Position numbers and translations under genes: made by a program. A model generated the notes under the pieces. That model worked only from the letters and a program-made list of their open reading frames with translations. It did not search any database and had not been told where the DNA came from. From CAZRIZ01 sp964600285 (lineage in GTDB: Bacteria > Patescibacteriota > Saccharimonadia > Saccharimonadales > Saccharimonadaceae), in assembly GCA_964600285.1 (NCBI GenBank), contig CAZRIZ010000012.1, positions 1 through 25,639 of the forward strand: DNA of 25,639 nucleotides. The letters run 5' to 3'. Positions 7,417 through 15,278 of this stretch are shown here, piece by piece (position 1 is the stretch's first letter; every line of letters starts with the position of its first letter).

Positions 7417-9876
7417 TTAAATAACGGTTACTTTTAACTTCTTAGAAACACTATCGGCAATGCTGTCCATCAAGCTAGCAACTTCTTCGCCCGTTAGAGT
7501 CTTGGCTGGGCTACTAATTTCCAAATCAAAAGTGGTTCGCTTTTTTCTATCAACCGTAACGAATATATCGACCAGTGAACTATTAATACACAAATCGGAT
7601 CCTTGAATTGTGTCTTGTAAAGCACTGGCCAAATCAGCAAAGACTGCAGAAGTCTCGCTTTCAAAACAAATAGACCGCGATACGCTAGGGAATTTATTAA
7701 GTGAGATGACCATCACCTCACTACCGGATCGGTAGGCGTCAAATATCTTAACCATGTCTATTTCAAAACCAGCCACGAAGTCTGGTAATTTGAAGTTATT
7801 TTTAACACTCGTCTTGTATTCGCCGGCTACGCCAACTACCTGATTGGCAATAATTATTTCAGCAGATCTTTTTGGTTCGAACATTACGCTATCTGGTGTT
7901 GTAAATTTATCAACAGTCCTCAATTCGACTGTTAAACCAAGTCCGTCGACCAAAAAGTCAAGATATTTTCTAGCAAGATAATATGCCGCCTCTCTAGACT
8001 GCTTTTTAGCCACAATCAAACCGAGCTTTTGTCGCTCCACCGGAACTTTCTCATCGGTCAAGCCATCGTCTTTTTGATGTACGCGATTGATTTCAAACAT
8101 AGCAAACTCATCAAAACCAGCCTTAATATTCAAATGTATTAAGTTCAATAGACTTGGTTGCAAACTCTGTCGATAGATTTCTAAGTCTGGACTGAGTGAA
8201 TTAGTGATTTTATAGGAATTTTTTGGATCCTGCATGGCTTTTGTTACTAACTTCTCGTTCACAAAACTATAGGTCAAAGCCTCATTAGCGCCAGCTCGAA
8301 CTAGTAGTTTGCGCGTTTTTGCCATAAATTGATCAATCGGACCAACCTCAACTGCCACTGATTGACGACTTGGTAAAATTGGCCGAATATTATCGTATCC
8401 GTAAACTCGTCCGATCTCCTCCACGACCTCAATCGGTGTGAAAACATCGGTGCGCCAAAAAGGAGCGGTCACTAATAAATCATCCCCAGCCGATTCAACT
8501 TCAAATTCAGCATTATTAAGCGATCGCACCATCTCAGCCTGCGTTAAATTGGTGCCCAAAACAGCGTTCGCCCAGTCGTGAGATACAGTAATTGCCTGAT
8601 TCACCCTACTGGCGCCTTCCGACGTAGCAACTCTCGCTTCACCACCGGTCAATTGATGAATTGCCTGCGCCAGAACCGGTGCCGTCAGAGCTGCTGGCTG
8701 ACCTTTTGTAAAGCGCGTGATAGCTTCTGAAAAAATCCCGTGTCGCATTTGCGTGCCTCTCAATTTGTACAGGTTAAAATTGGCCGATTCTAACAAGACT
8801 CGTTTTGTAGACTCGTCAATCTCGGTCGATTTTCCACCCATAGCACCGGCTAAACCAATCGCTTCGGTTCCTGCCGAAATAACAATATCGTTATTGCTGA
8901 GTTTTAATTCACGGCCATCCAAAATAGCTAGCTTCTCACCAGGTTCGGCCAACCGGACGCCCACTTCCAACTGTCGCAAACCTTGTTTTTGGCAGATATC
9001 ATTAACCTTATCGTAATCAAAAGCGTGCAATGGCTGACCAGATAGCATCATTAAGTAATTAGTTACGTCAACAATTGGGCTAATTGGACGCACGCCGACA
9101 CGCGCCAAATAAGTTTTTTCTAATAAACTAAGTCCTCGCAGACTTTGCAAATCGTTAATTTCTGCTAACTGATACTTATTAGAAATATTGTCGTCAGCTA
9201 TAAATGTCTTCAAGTTTTCAGCTAAAGCAAACTGTGGCTCGCCAATGAGCCAACTCGGTGATTTGAACTCCTGACCCAAAATTACCGCTACTTCGCGCGC
9301 AAAACCAATAATTCCAAAACAGTCTGGACGCTGAGTAAGTGACTTGTTTTCTATGTCAAATAGGTAATCGTCTAGCTCGTAAGCCTTGGCAAAGTCTGTA
9401 CCGGGCGTAATGTCGTCGTCCAAGATTAAGATACCAGCATGCTCGTCATACAAGGCTAGCTCGCGTGGTGAAGCGATCATACCGTTACTGACATAGCCCA
9501 TCAACTTGCGTGAATCGAGACGAAGCTCATCATCAGTGCCAAAAGTTACTGGCACAACCGTACCTGGCATAATCCAAGCAATGTTGGTGTTGGCACGAAC
9601 ATTGGACGCGCCACAAACCACCTGAATTTGACCATTCTCGTCGCGTTCCAAGGTTTGGTTACGGCCACCATCGTCGATTTTGCAAAGTGATAAATGGTCA
9701 GATCCGTCAATCTTGTCAGCCGACATCACTCTGGCTACGACAACGCCGTCGTATTTGGGTCCGAGTGCCGTGGCGCTCTCGACTTCTACCATCTTGGAGC
9801 CAATTATCTTGGCTAATTCCTGGGGCGAAACATTAATTTGGGTAAACTTTTTAAGCCAGTTGAGTGAAATTAACAT
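7417..9876 (-). CDS. pheT: Phenylalanyl-tRNA synthetase beta subunit
   Basis: About 819 aa, full length for the bacterial beta chain. Domains in order: N-terminal OB-fold tRNA-binding domain (about residues 40-160, with DHLSLCKID and VVCGASNVR), B3/B4 editing region (about 200-390, with LAGAMGG and LESANF), B5 domain with FWRTDV and EEIGRVYGYDNI, a catalytic-like core domain, and a C-terminal ferredoxin-fold anticodon-binding domain (starts around SLNKFPSVSRSICFE). I use ATG 9876-9874 rather than the TTG one codon upstream, because AAGGAG then lies 5 bases away and the ATG overlaps the pheS TGA (TGATG). Confidence 0.96.
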   Translation of the reverse strand: MLISLNWLKKFTQINVSPQELAKIIGSKMVEVESATALGPKYDGVVVARVMSADKIDGSDHLSLCKIDDGGRNQTLERDENGQIQVVCGASNVRANTNIAWIMPGTVVPVTFGTDDELRLDSRKLMGYVSNGMIASPRELALYDEHAGILILDDDITPGTDFAKAYELDDYLFDIENKSLTQRPDCFGIIGFAREVAVILGQEFKSPSWLIGEPQFALAENLKTFIADDNISNKYQLAEINDLQSLRGLSLLEKTYLARVGVRPISPIVDVTNYLMMLSGQPLHAFDYDKVNDICQKQGLRQLEVGVRLAEPGEKLAILDGRELKLSNNDIVISAGTEAIGLAGAMGGKSTEIDESTKRVLLESANFNLYKLRGTQMRHGIFSEAITRFTKGQPAALTAPVLAQAIHQLTGGEARVATSEGASRVNQAITVSHDWANAVLGTNLTQAEMVRSLNNAEFEVESAGDDLLVTAPFWRTDVFTPIEVVEEIGRVYGYDNIRPILPSRQSVAVEVGPIDQFMAKTRKLLVRAGANEALTYSFVNEKLVTKAMQDPKNSYKITNSLSPDLEIYRQSLQPSLLNLIHLNIKAGFDEFAMFEINRVHQKDDGLTDEKVPVERQKLGLIVAKKQSREAAYYLARKYLDFLVDGLGLTVELRTVDKFTTPDSVMFEPKRSAEIIIANQVVGVAGEYKTSVKNNFKLPDFVAGFEIDMVKIFDAYRSGSEVMVISLNKFPSVSRSICFESETSAVFADLASALQDTIQGSDLCINSSLVDIFVTVDRKKRTTFDLEISSPAKTLTGEEVASLMDSIADSVSKKLKVTVI

Positions 9877-10874
9877 CAAAACTCCTTCAAAAACTTAAGA
9901 CGACCAGATTCAAAATAGCGCACATCGTCAATACCATATTTGAGCATTACAAAACGGTCAACACCGCCACCCCAGGCAAAACCACGATATTTATTGGAAT
10001 CAATTCCAGCTATCTCAAGCACATTCGGGTGAATCATACCACAACCCATCACCTCTAGCCAGTCTCCAGGCTTACCGCCAATCGCGCTTGGTTTTTCAAT
10101 CAAAAATTCTAGTCCTGGTTCAACAAATGGAAAATAAGCTGGTTGGGTACGAATGTTAAGTTTTTGCCCATAATAAACCTCAAAAAAACTCTTAAGCACG
10201 CCTAATAGTTGTGCTAGACTAGCATCTTTACTAACATAGACACCCTCTGCCTGATAAAAAGTATGCTCGTGAGTGGCGTCAACGTCTTCGTTGCGATAAA
10301 CTCGACCATAGCTAACCGTAGCGATCGCCTCACCCTTCTCTAATCTGTCTTTGCCACTGGTCAGTATTCGATACTGCATCGTGCTGGTGTGGGCTGGTGG
10401 GATAAAACCTTCTTCGGTCTTAAACGTATCAAAATTATCTCTAGCCGGATGCCCAACTGGAAAGTTTAGCGATTCAAACATATGAAAATCATCATCTAGT
10501 TGTCGCGACTCAATCACCTCGAATCCCATACGAGTAAAGATATCAGATACGCGTTCTAACTCGCTCGTAAGTGGATGTTGCGAACCGAGTTCAGTGTTTA
10601 GTAACTTTGGAGCTGGTTCATTCTCACCCATCGGGGCCGTCACGTCAATCGCTTCAACACGAGCAGAATCAATCTCGGACTGGCGTTTTGTTATAGCAGA
10701 TTCCAAATCGCGCTTCAGTTCGTTAACCTTCTTTCCGAAATCAGCTTTTTCCTCTTTTGGCAACTGGGCGAGCTGTGCGTATAGCCCAGATAGACTCTTA
10801 TCTCGCAAGATCGACGCAGGATTGTCAGAGATAACAATTTTGCTCAACAACTGATTTTTTATATCATCAATCAT
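9876..10874 (-). CDS. pheS: Phenylalanyl-tRNA synthetase alpha subunit
   Basis: 332 aa, typical bacterial PheS. The N-terminal coiled coil (residues about 1-90) binds tRNA. The class II core follows: HPLTSELERVSDIFTRMGFEV, FNFPVGHPARD-like LNFPVGHPARDNFDTF, motif 2 region RVYRNEDVDATHEHTFYQAEG, and motif 3 GFAWGGGVDRFVMLKYGIDDVR. Charges tRNA(Phe) together with PheT, which is encoded directly downstream. The start ATG overlaps the stop of the 82-residue gene upstream by four bases (ATGA). Confidence 0.97.
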   Translation of the reverse strand: MIDDIKNQLLSKIVISDNPASILRDKSLSGLYAQLAQLPKEEKADFGKKVNELKRDLESAITKRQSEIDSARVEAIDVTAPMGENEPAPKLLNTELGSQHPLTSELERVSDIFTRMGFEVIESRQLDDDFHMFESLNFPVGHPARDNFDTFKTEEGFIPPAHTSTMQYRILTSGKDRLEKGEAIATVSYGRVYRNEDVDATHEHTFYQAEGVYVSKDASLAQLLGVLKSFFEVYYGQKLNIRTQPAYFPFVEPGLEFLIEKPSAIGGKPGDWLEVMGCGMIHPNVLEIAGIDSNKYRGFAWGGGVDRFVMLKYGIDDVRYFESGRLKFLKEF

Positions 10875-11119
10875 TCCGCCACCAAAAAATAACCAACTAT
10901 TATTACAAAAACCAACGCTAGAATAAAAATAGCCCTACCGCCACCTCTCCTATCGCTAACAGGCTCGTCGTCAGTAGTTTCGGTAGTAGCCTCAGATTCA
11001 TCAAAAACACCGACATCACTGTCTCGTCCAGTTTCTGACTTGCGCCTAAGTTCTGCCTGAATTCGTCGCGACAGTTCGCTCCGACTCTTCTCGTTCTCTA
11101 AATCTAAATGAAGTCCCAT
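10871..11119 (-). CDS. Hypothetical small tail-anchored protein, first gene of the pheS block
   Basis: 82 aa. A charged, probably helical N-terminus (SRSELSRRIQAELRRKSE-like region), an acidic Thr/Glu-rich linker, an RRGGGR turn, and one C-terminal hydrophobic segment (AIFILALVFVIIVGYFLV) ending in AE. This is a tail-anchored layout with the bulk in the cytoplasm. No family recognised. It overlaps pheS by four bases and the promoter TATACT lies only eight bases before its ATG, so it heads the operon and is probably translated from a nearly leaderless mRNA. Confidence 0.65.
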   Translation of the reverse strand: MGLHLDLENEKSRSELSRRIQAELRRKSETGRDSDVGVFDESEATTETTDDEPVSDRRGGGRAIFILALVFVIIVGYFLVAE

Positions 11120-11127
11120 ATTTCTTT

Positions 11128-11156
11128 AGTATAACACTTCTTGATTTCTCCCTCAA
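11128..11156 (-). promoter_or_regulatory. Promoter of the pheS-gat block
   Basis: Minus strand: TTGAGG (11156-11151), 17-nt spacer, TATACT (11133-11128). The predicted start is at or within a couple of bases of the ATG at 11119. It overlaps the divergent promoter at 11141-11168. Confidence 0.6.
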
Positions 11157-11168
11157 TTAGTCTATAAT
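11141..11168 (+). promoter_or_regulatory. Promoter of the aquaporin-like gene
   Basis: TTGATT (11141-11146), 16-nt spacer, TATAAT (11163-11168). The -35 lies inside the spacer of the opposing promoter. The leader downstream contains the 10-bp palindrome AGCCTAGGCT (11185-11194) and then AAGGAGG ahead of the ATG at 11227. Confidence 0.65.
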
Positions 11169-11226
11169 TTGATTTAATCTAATTAGCCTAGGCTGATTGG
11201 TAATAATCTAATAAGGAGGTTTCCAA

Positions 11227-12078
11227 ATGGCTAATAAAAAAGCCAAATCCAAAACTACTAAAAAGAAAACTACTCCAGTGAACAAGAAAACTACAACGCG
11301 AGTTGTCTCATCAGAGGAAGTTTCTAAAGAGACAAAGCCAGGTACGAAAAAGCAAAACATATTAAAACGATTCTTTAGCTACGTCACGCTACCTAGCACA
11401 GTCAAGATGATTGTTCTAGAGCTATTGGGCACATTCGTGTTAGCGACGACCTTCATTTTAACTCAAGGTCACCCAATGTACATGATGTTCTCACTAATCG
11501 GAGTGTTCTTGGCGTTAACCTACGCTACTGGTGGATTTTTCAACCCAGCCCTAACTTTTGGTGCTTGGGTTAGCCGCAGAATCTGTGGAGCGGCTATGGT
11601 TGTGCAAATTATAGCCCAGTTCTTAGGCTCAATGTTAAATCTAGTCATGCTTGAGGTCTTCGTTAAAGCCTCTGGCAGCTCTGAATTTGGCGCAGCTGAA
11701 CTATTCACTTTCAAGGCTATCCCAGCTGGTAAAGAATGGTATCTGTTCATAGCTGAAGTGATTGGTATTCTAATTCTTAGCCTAGTCTTAGCTCGCATCA
11801 TGAAAGCTAAGCAAAGCAACCGAATGGAGAAGGCCATGGCCATTGGAGCCGCTGGTTTTGCTGCTATGCTTCTTGCCGGAACTTTAGCCACTTACGTTGG
11901 CGGAATGAGCGTCTTGAATCCAAGCTTACTAATGTCACTTAAAGCCTTTACCGGCGAAACCTGGGTTTGGGTCACGTCAATTTACATCATCGCTCCGCTC
12001 ATTGGTGGCGCTCTTGGATTTGTTCTAGCTGGATTATTGGAAGAACAAGAAAAGACAAAAATAACTACCAAAAAATAG
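11227..12078 (+). CDS. Aquaporin-like (MIP family) membrane channel, divergent
   Basis: 283 aa. A very basic N-terminal extension of about 50 residues (Lys/Thr-rich) precedes six hydrophobic segments. MIP-family traits: LELLGTFVLATTF in the first segment with the conserved Glu65, then TGGFFNPALTFGAW, where Asn-Pro-Ala (106-108) is the first channel box, and a second half-repeat with MSVLNPSLLMSL, where the second box is Asn-Pro-Ser (231-233). The Arg that normally follows the second NPA and forms the selectivity filter is absent (Leu-Leu instead). It is therefore probably a channel for something other than water alone, or a structural relative; substrate unknown. AAGGAGG lies upstream of the ATG; it ends at a shared terminator facing rmuC. 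Confidence 0.8.
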   Translation: MANKKAKSKTTKKKTTPVNKKTTTRVVSSEEVSKETKPGTKKQNILKRFFSYVTLPSTVKMIVLELLGTFVLATTFILTQGHPMYMMFSLIGVFLALTYATGGFFNPALTFGAWVSRRICGAAMVVQIIAQFLGSMLNLVMLEVFVKASGSSEFGAAELFTFKAIPAGKEWYLFIAEVIGILILSLVLARIMKAKQSNRMEKAMAIGAAGFAAMLLAGTLATYVGGMSVLNPSLLMSLKAFTGETWVWVTSIYIIAPLIGGALGFVLAGLLEEQEKTKITTKK

Positions 12079-12094
12079 TAGTTTTACTTGGCAC

Positions 12095-12124
12095 ATAAAA
12101 TACCCTCAACCGAGGGTATTTTAT
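12095..12124. terminator. Bidirectional Rho-independent terminator
   Basis: Stem ATAAAATACCCTC / GAGGGTATTTTAT (12095-12107 with 12112-12124), 4-nt loop, A-rich on one side and T-rich on the other. It serves both the aquaporin-like gene (+) and rmuC (-), which converge here. Confidence 0.85.
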
Positions 12125-12142
12125 ATTCTACTCAAGACAAAA

Positions 12143-13219
12143 CTAATCGAGCTGTGGTCGATCAACTGCGCTAGCCTCAATCTGTGCATCGCCACCAGAT
12201 ATCTTGACCACATCTTTATCGACCTTGACAAACTCTTTAGATGCGCTGTTATAGTGGTTAACCGTTGTACCAAGCGAGTTACCCAACTTTTTCATATATT
12301 CATCATATTTAGCAAGGTGTCGACCTAGTTGACCAACCCGAACCTGAATATCCTTAGCCTGCTCTTCAATTTGCAAACTTCTCAAGCCTTGTAACACCGT
12401 CTGTAAGTAAGCCATAAAGCTGGTTGGGCTGGTTATTATAACGTGTTTATCGCGAAATGCGTATTCAATCAGGTCGCGCGAACTCCCACCAGTGCCAACA
12501 TTACTTATCAACAAGTCATAATAAAGCGACTCCGACGGAATAAACATAAAAGCAAAATCCATCGTACCTTCATCTGGACGAATGTATTTTGAGGTTTCGT
12601 CGATTCTCCCCTTAAGATCAGCCTTCACTCTTGCCAAAAAATGATCCCGCGCTTCACCACTAGCTTCAATCATGCGGTTATAGTTTTCTAAACTAAATTT
12701 GCTATCAATCGGTAAAATCTTACCTTTATCTAAAAATATTACGGCATCGGCCGTTTCACCATCACTAAATTTATACTGCATCTTGTATTGACCAACTGAC
12801 AGAATATTGTCCAAAACACTTTCTAGGTAAAACTCCCCAAAAACGCCTCTTTGTTTTGGATTTTGTAGAACATTTTGTAATGTCTTTAAGTCGTCAGCAA
12901 TATTAACAACTTGTTTATTGGTATTCTCAAAATTTGCCAAACGACGCGAAACGTCAGCTACCAACTTTTGACTTTCCGCTAACTGCTTAGTAACTGTATT
13001 CTGTGCCTGCGAGCTATTCCGTTCTAAACGCTCCGACATGCTTGTGTTAGACCGATAAACCGTATCTTTCAAGCCATCAATTCGGCTGTTCAGCTCAATC
13101 AAATCACTCTTTATTAACGCTACGCCATCTTGTTTAGATGAGCGCTTGAGAACCAGCCAAACGCCAACTACGTTTACTACTATTAGAACAATGCCCAAAA
13201 TGATTAATAAAACCTCCAC
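12143..13219 (-). CDS. rmuC: RmuC-family DNA recombination-limiting protein
   Basis: 358 aa. One N-terminal TM segment (IILGIVLIVVNVVGVWLVL), a coiled-coil stretch (about residues 35-115), then the RmuC domain: QRGVFGEFYLESVL, DAVIFLDKGKILPIDSKFSLENYNR, FAFMFIPSESLYYDLL and IITSPTSFMAYLQTVLQGLR. The domain has a restriction-nuclease-like fold; in E. coli RmuC limits inverted-repeat rearrangements. I choose GTG 13219-13217 because AGGAGA lies six bases upstream; a TTG seven codons earlier is in frame but has no ribosome binding site. That AGGAGA overlaps the stop of the preceding gene, so the two are coupled. Confidence 0.9.
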   Translation of the reverse strand: MEVLLIILGIVLIVVNVVGVWLVLKRSSKQDGVALIKSDLIELNSRIDGLKDTVYRSNTSMSERLERNSSQAQNTVTKQLAESQKLVADVSRRLANFENTNKQVVNIADDLKTLQNVLQNPKQRGVFGEFYLESVLDNILSVGQYKMQYKFSDGETADAVIFLDKGKILPIDSKFSLENYNRMIEASGEARDHFLARVKADLKGRIDETSKYIRPDEGTMDFAFMFIPSESLYYDLLISNVGTGGSSRDLIEYAFRDKHVIITSPTSFMAYLQTVLQGLRSLQIEEQAKDIQVRVGQLGRHLAKYDEYMKKLGNSLGTTVNHYNSASKEFVKVDKDVVKISGGDAQIEASAVDRPQLD

Positions 13220-13229
13220 CCTTTTTCTC

Positions 13230-13685
13230 CTATCTAGCAATTAAAAATAATATTAGTGTCACCAAAACCGTAGCGATTGCCGATATCAGCCAGTTGTTAA
13301 TCCGAGCCAACCAACCAAACATAGCAAAAACCAAGCCACCAAGTAGTCCATAGATAAGCAAACGACCTGGCCAGAGTGGCATAAATAAAATTAGGTTCCA
13401 AAAAACAATTAAAGCTGGAGCTAACACATAAATTGGTCGCTCCGAACGAGTAAGCACCATTATAATCAAGGTGACTGCCGCTGAGAGAACTATGCCCACA
13501 CGGAAAGCTTGAACTGTATCGCCAAGACATTGTGCTGGCAAGAGCCAACAAAATATATAGTTGACAAGAAGTGGCATTATTGCCAACATCAGCCCAAACA
13601 ACACGCCCCAGATAATCACTCGAAAATAAGCCTTATCGTAGACAAAAAACTTTGTGTCGTTTGTCTCAATAGTCACTCTTGCCAT
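13230..13685 (-). CDS. Hypothetical multi-TM membrane protein upstream of rmuC
   Basis: 151 aa. A short soluble N-terminus (MARVTIETNDTKFFVYDKAYF) and about four hydrophobic segments: VIIWGVLFGLMLAIMPLLV, VGIVLSAAVTLIIMVL, a segment around VLAPALIVFWNLILFMP, and a C-terminal pair around LIYGLLGGLVFAMFG and LISAIATVLVTLILFLI. No family recognised. AAGGAG precedes the ATG. It is co-transcribed with rmuC, whose ribosome binding site overlaps this stop codon. Confidence 0.7.
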   Translation of the reverse strand: MARVTIETNDTKFFVYDKAYFRVIIWGVLFGLMLAIMPLLVNYIFCWLLPAQCLGDTVQAFRVGIVLSAAVTLIIMVLTRSERPIYVLAPALIVFWNLILFMPLWPGRLLIYGLLGGLVFAMFGWLARINNWLISAIATVLVTLILFLIAR

Positions 13686-13720
13686 AAAACTCCTTTGGCC
13701 ACCCAGTTATTCTTAACTGT

Positions 13721-13729
13721 ATTATATCA
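13721..13729 (-). promoter_or_regulatory. Extended -10 promoter of the membrane protein-rmuC pair
   Basis: TGATATAAT on the minus strand (13729-13721) is an extended -10; no convincing -35 at 17 nt. It lies about 35 bases ahead of the ATG at 13685. Confidence 0.5.
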
Positions 13730-13809
13730 TAATTAGACTATTTTAACAGAGAGCTAAACTGCTTTTTGCTAAAATTAGCAACGGAGCCGTTAGCGATAAT
13801 AGCTTCTTA

Positions 13810-14376
13810 CTAATCACCTAGTGCGACGTTAACTAGGCCGTTAATGCCAAAGATAAATACCAAGATTCCCAATAAGAACAACACCATTGGCCCCGCTAAA
13901 TGTGGTAGGACAATTAAAATTAAGCTCATGATGATAACCGTGGCATTAATAATAATATCGAAGAGCTTTCTGCTTTGACGACGATTTTTTTGCTTAGATA
14001 AGCGCGACAGATTACTAACACCCTCAACCATCATCCAAACCGCCAAAATATAGGCAATTACACTTGAGACAAATTCTGGCCTAACCACACAAACCAAACC
14101 AACTAGCACTAAAAGAATATCTAGAGTCAAGATTAAGCGAGCACCAAACAGGGGCTTTTTACCCTGGAAGTATAGGTATAGCCCACTCACGCCTTTTAAC
14201 ATAGCCATGAGGCCAGATATTACCGTCATGACAGCGAAGGACAATTCGGGGGCAATTAGCAGTAGCGCACCAAATAATATCGCTATCAGGCTAATCGTGA
14301 CTTGCGTCCAGTAGTCATCACCACGGTCATTCTTTTTAACATTCTTAACTAATTTTGCTGTTTTTTGCTTTGCCAT
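13810..14376 (-). CDS. HdeD/DUF308-family membrane protein
   Basis: 188 aa from ATG 14376. A basic N-terminus (residues 1-25) is followed by six hydrophobic segments arranged as three hairpins, with VISGLMAMLKGVSGLYLYFQ, YILAVWMMVEGVSNLSRL and LLGILVFIFGINGLVNVALG as recurring variants of a GxxxxxxGxxxL pattern typical of HdeD (acid-resistance membrane protein family, DUF308). A TTG four codons upstream is in frame, but neither start has a strong Shine-Dalgarno; I prefer the ATG with GGAACC upstream. Divergent from the small membrane-protein cassette. Function in this organism unknown. Confidence 0.78.
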   Translation of the reverse strand: MAKQKTAKLVKNVKKNDRGDDYWTQVTISLIAILFGALLLIAPELSFAVMTVISGLMAMLKGVSGLYLYFQGKKPLFGARLILTLDILLVLVGLVCVVRPEFVSSVIAYILAVWMMVEGVSNLSRLSKQKNRRQSRKLFDIIINATVIIMSLILIVLPHLAGPMVLFLLGILVFIFGINGLVNVALGD

Positions 14377-14401
14377 TTTTGGTTCCAATCTATTTATGTT
14401 T

Positions 14402-14430
14402 ATTTTAGTCTATAGCACACTTTTTCACAA
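14402..14430 (-). promoter_or_regulatory. Promoter of the HdeD-like gene
   Basis: Minus strand TTGTGA (14430-14425), 17-nt spacer, TAAAAT (14407-14402). It is back-to-back with the plus-strand promoter at 14449-14477, with 18 bases between the two -35 boxes. Confidence 0.55.
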
Positions 14431-14448
14431 CCTGCACCCGCCCTAATG

Positions 14449-14477
14449 TTTACTTTTTAGGATAAATATGCTATAAT
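14449..14477 (+). promoter_or_regulatory. Promoter of small membrane gene 1 (TTTACTTTTT type)
   Basis: TTTACT (14449-14454), 17-nt spacer, TATAAT (14472-14477) with TG at the extended -10 position. The -35 continues as TTTACTTTTT, a sequence shared with the next two promoters. The ATG lies 47 bases past the -10. Confidence 0.75.
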
Positions 14478-14523
14478 TAAAAGATAGACTCGTTTACGCG
14501 AGCTAGATTAAGGAGGGAAAAGT

Positions 14524-14751
14524 ATGTTATTAGATGCCCTGCAGACTGGCTTCTGGGGATGGTTTCCCAGATCAGCACTCACCATCATTTTCTTGATGGT
14601 TGCAACGGCCGTGCTAATCGTTCCGCACGTATCGCGCTATACCCAAAAAAAGGGATATGGCAGAGTGCGTTGCGCCCTGATTAGTGTAGCTATGCCGATA
14701 ATAGTTTTTATTATCGGTCTTAGCTTTCCGTTCCCTTGGTGGTCGCGTTGA
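14524..14751 (+). CDS. Small two-TM membrane protein 1 of the cassette
   Basis: 75 aa, no family recognised. An amphipathic aromatic N-terminus (LQTGFWGWFPRS), TM1 (ALTIIFLMVATAVLIVPHV), a basic loop (SRYTQKKGYGRVR), TM2 (ALISVAMPIIVFIIGLSF) and a Trp-rich end PFPWWSR. AAGGAGGG lies 7-8 bases before the ATG. It is the first of three tandem genes, each with its own promoter and terminator. Its size and layout could suit a small envelope or stress peptide; no toxin-immunity evidence is visible. Confidence 0.7.
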   Translation: MLLDALQTGFWGWFPRSALTIIFLMVATAVLIVPHVSRYTQKKGYGRVRCALISVAMPIIVFIIGLSFPFPWWSR

Positions 14752-14761
14752 CGACCACATC

Positions 14762-14790
14762 AGCTCGCCAAAATATCGGCGAGCTTTCTC
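14762..14790 (+). terminator. Terminator of small membrane gene 1
   Basis: Stem AGCTCGCC / GGCGAGCT (14762-14769 with 14778-14785), 8-nt loop, followed by TTCTCT. The T-tract is weak. A second inverted repeat GTGGTCG / CGACCAC straddles the stop codon just upstream. Confidence 0.6.
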
Positions 14791-14818
14791 TATGCCATCC
14801 CGCGCATCACCACAAGCC

Positions 14819-14847
14819 TTTACTTTTTGAATAAAATGTGTCAGAAT
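14819..14847 (+). promoter_or_regulatory. Promoter of small membrane gene 2 (TTTACTTTTT type)
   Basis: TTTACT (14819-14824), 17-nt spacer, CAGAAT (14842-14847), TG at the extended -10 position. Same TTTACTTTTT core as at 14449; the ATG lies 49 bases past the -10. Confidence 0.65.
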
Positions 14848-14895
14848 TAATAAAGAGTTCTTTGCGGTTCCAAATTTTACAAGGAGGGAAAGGAT

Positions 14896-15150
14896 ATGAT
14901 AAGTAGAATAGGTCAATCAATCATCCACTGGGTTGTTCAGGCAGTTCTATGGGTTCTTCCAAGATTCGCCACTTTTTTCTTATTGGGAACGGCAATAGTG
15001 TTAATCGCACTATCTGCGTTTTTTATTATCGAAAAAATGCACCGTACTAATGAGTCTACCGACGACAGAGCGTATCGTTCTACACCAATTTTTATCGTCC
15101 TCGTAGCTATGGTGGTAGGAGTAGTATCATTATTCATACCCCTATGGTAA
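14896..15150 (+). CDS. Small two-TM membrane protein 2 of the cassette
   Basis: 84 aa, no family recognised. An amphipathic N-terminus rich in Trp and Ile (GQSIIHWVVQAVLWVLPR), TM1 (FATFFLLGTAIVLIALSAFFII), a polar loop (EKMHRTNESTDDRAYRS) and TM2 (TPIFIVLVAMVVGVVSLFI) ending in PLW. The layout matches gene 1: Trp-rich N-terminal helix, TM, charged loop, TM, Pro-Trp end. AAGGAGGG lies about 9 bases before the ATG, in a context (GGGAAAGGATATG) closely matched at the gene starting at 25097. Confidence 0.7.
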   Translation: MISRIGQSIIHWVVQAVLWVLPRFATFFLLGTAIVLIALSAFFIIEKMHRTNESTDDRAYRSTPIFIVLVAMVVGVVSLFIPLW

Positions 15151-15167
15151 GCTCTTTCTACGAACTA

Positions 15168-15190
15168 CCCGCCAAATGGCGGGTTTTCTC
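15168..15190 (+). terminator. Terminator of small membrane gene 2
   Basis: Stem CCCGCC / GGCGGG (15168-15173 with 15178-15183), AAAT loop, then TTTTCTC. Confidence 0.75.
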
Positions 15191-15201
15191 ATTCGACAAT
15201 A

Positions 15202-15230
15202 TTTACTTTTTAGCAAAAATATGGCAGAAT
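15202..15230 (+). promoter_or_regulatory. Promoter of small membrane gene 3 (TTTACTTTTT type)
   Basis: TTTACT (15202-15207), 17-nt spacer, CAGAAT (15225-15230), TG at the extended -10 position. It begins TTTACTTTTTAG as at 14449 and shares CAGAAT with 14842. Confidence 0.65.
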
Positions 15231-15278
15231 AAAACCATCTAGCTCTTTCAAAAATAAAGTCAGGGAGGGAATAAAGTG

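Noticed and set aside
11520..11891. 123-residue frame antisense to the aquaporin-like gene
   Set aside because: Shadow of a membrane protein; no start signals.
13750..13805. Inverted repeats GCTAAAATTAGC and AACGG/CCGTT after the HdeD-like gene
   Set aside because: Possible weak terminator, but the stem is short and the T-tract unclear, so it was not listed.
14614..14916. 100-residue minus-strand frame across small genes 1 and 2
   Set aside because: It crosses a terminator and a promoter of the plus strand, with no ribosome binding site; a shadow frame.
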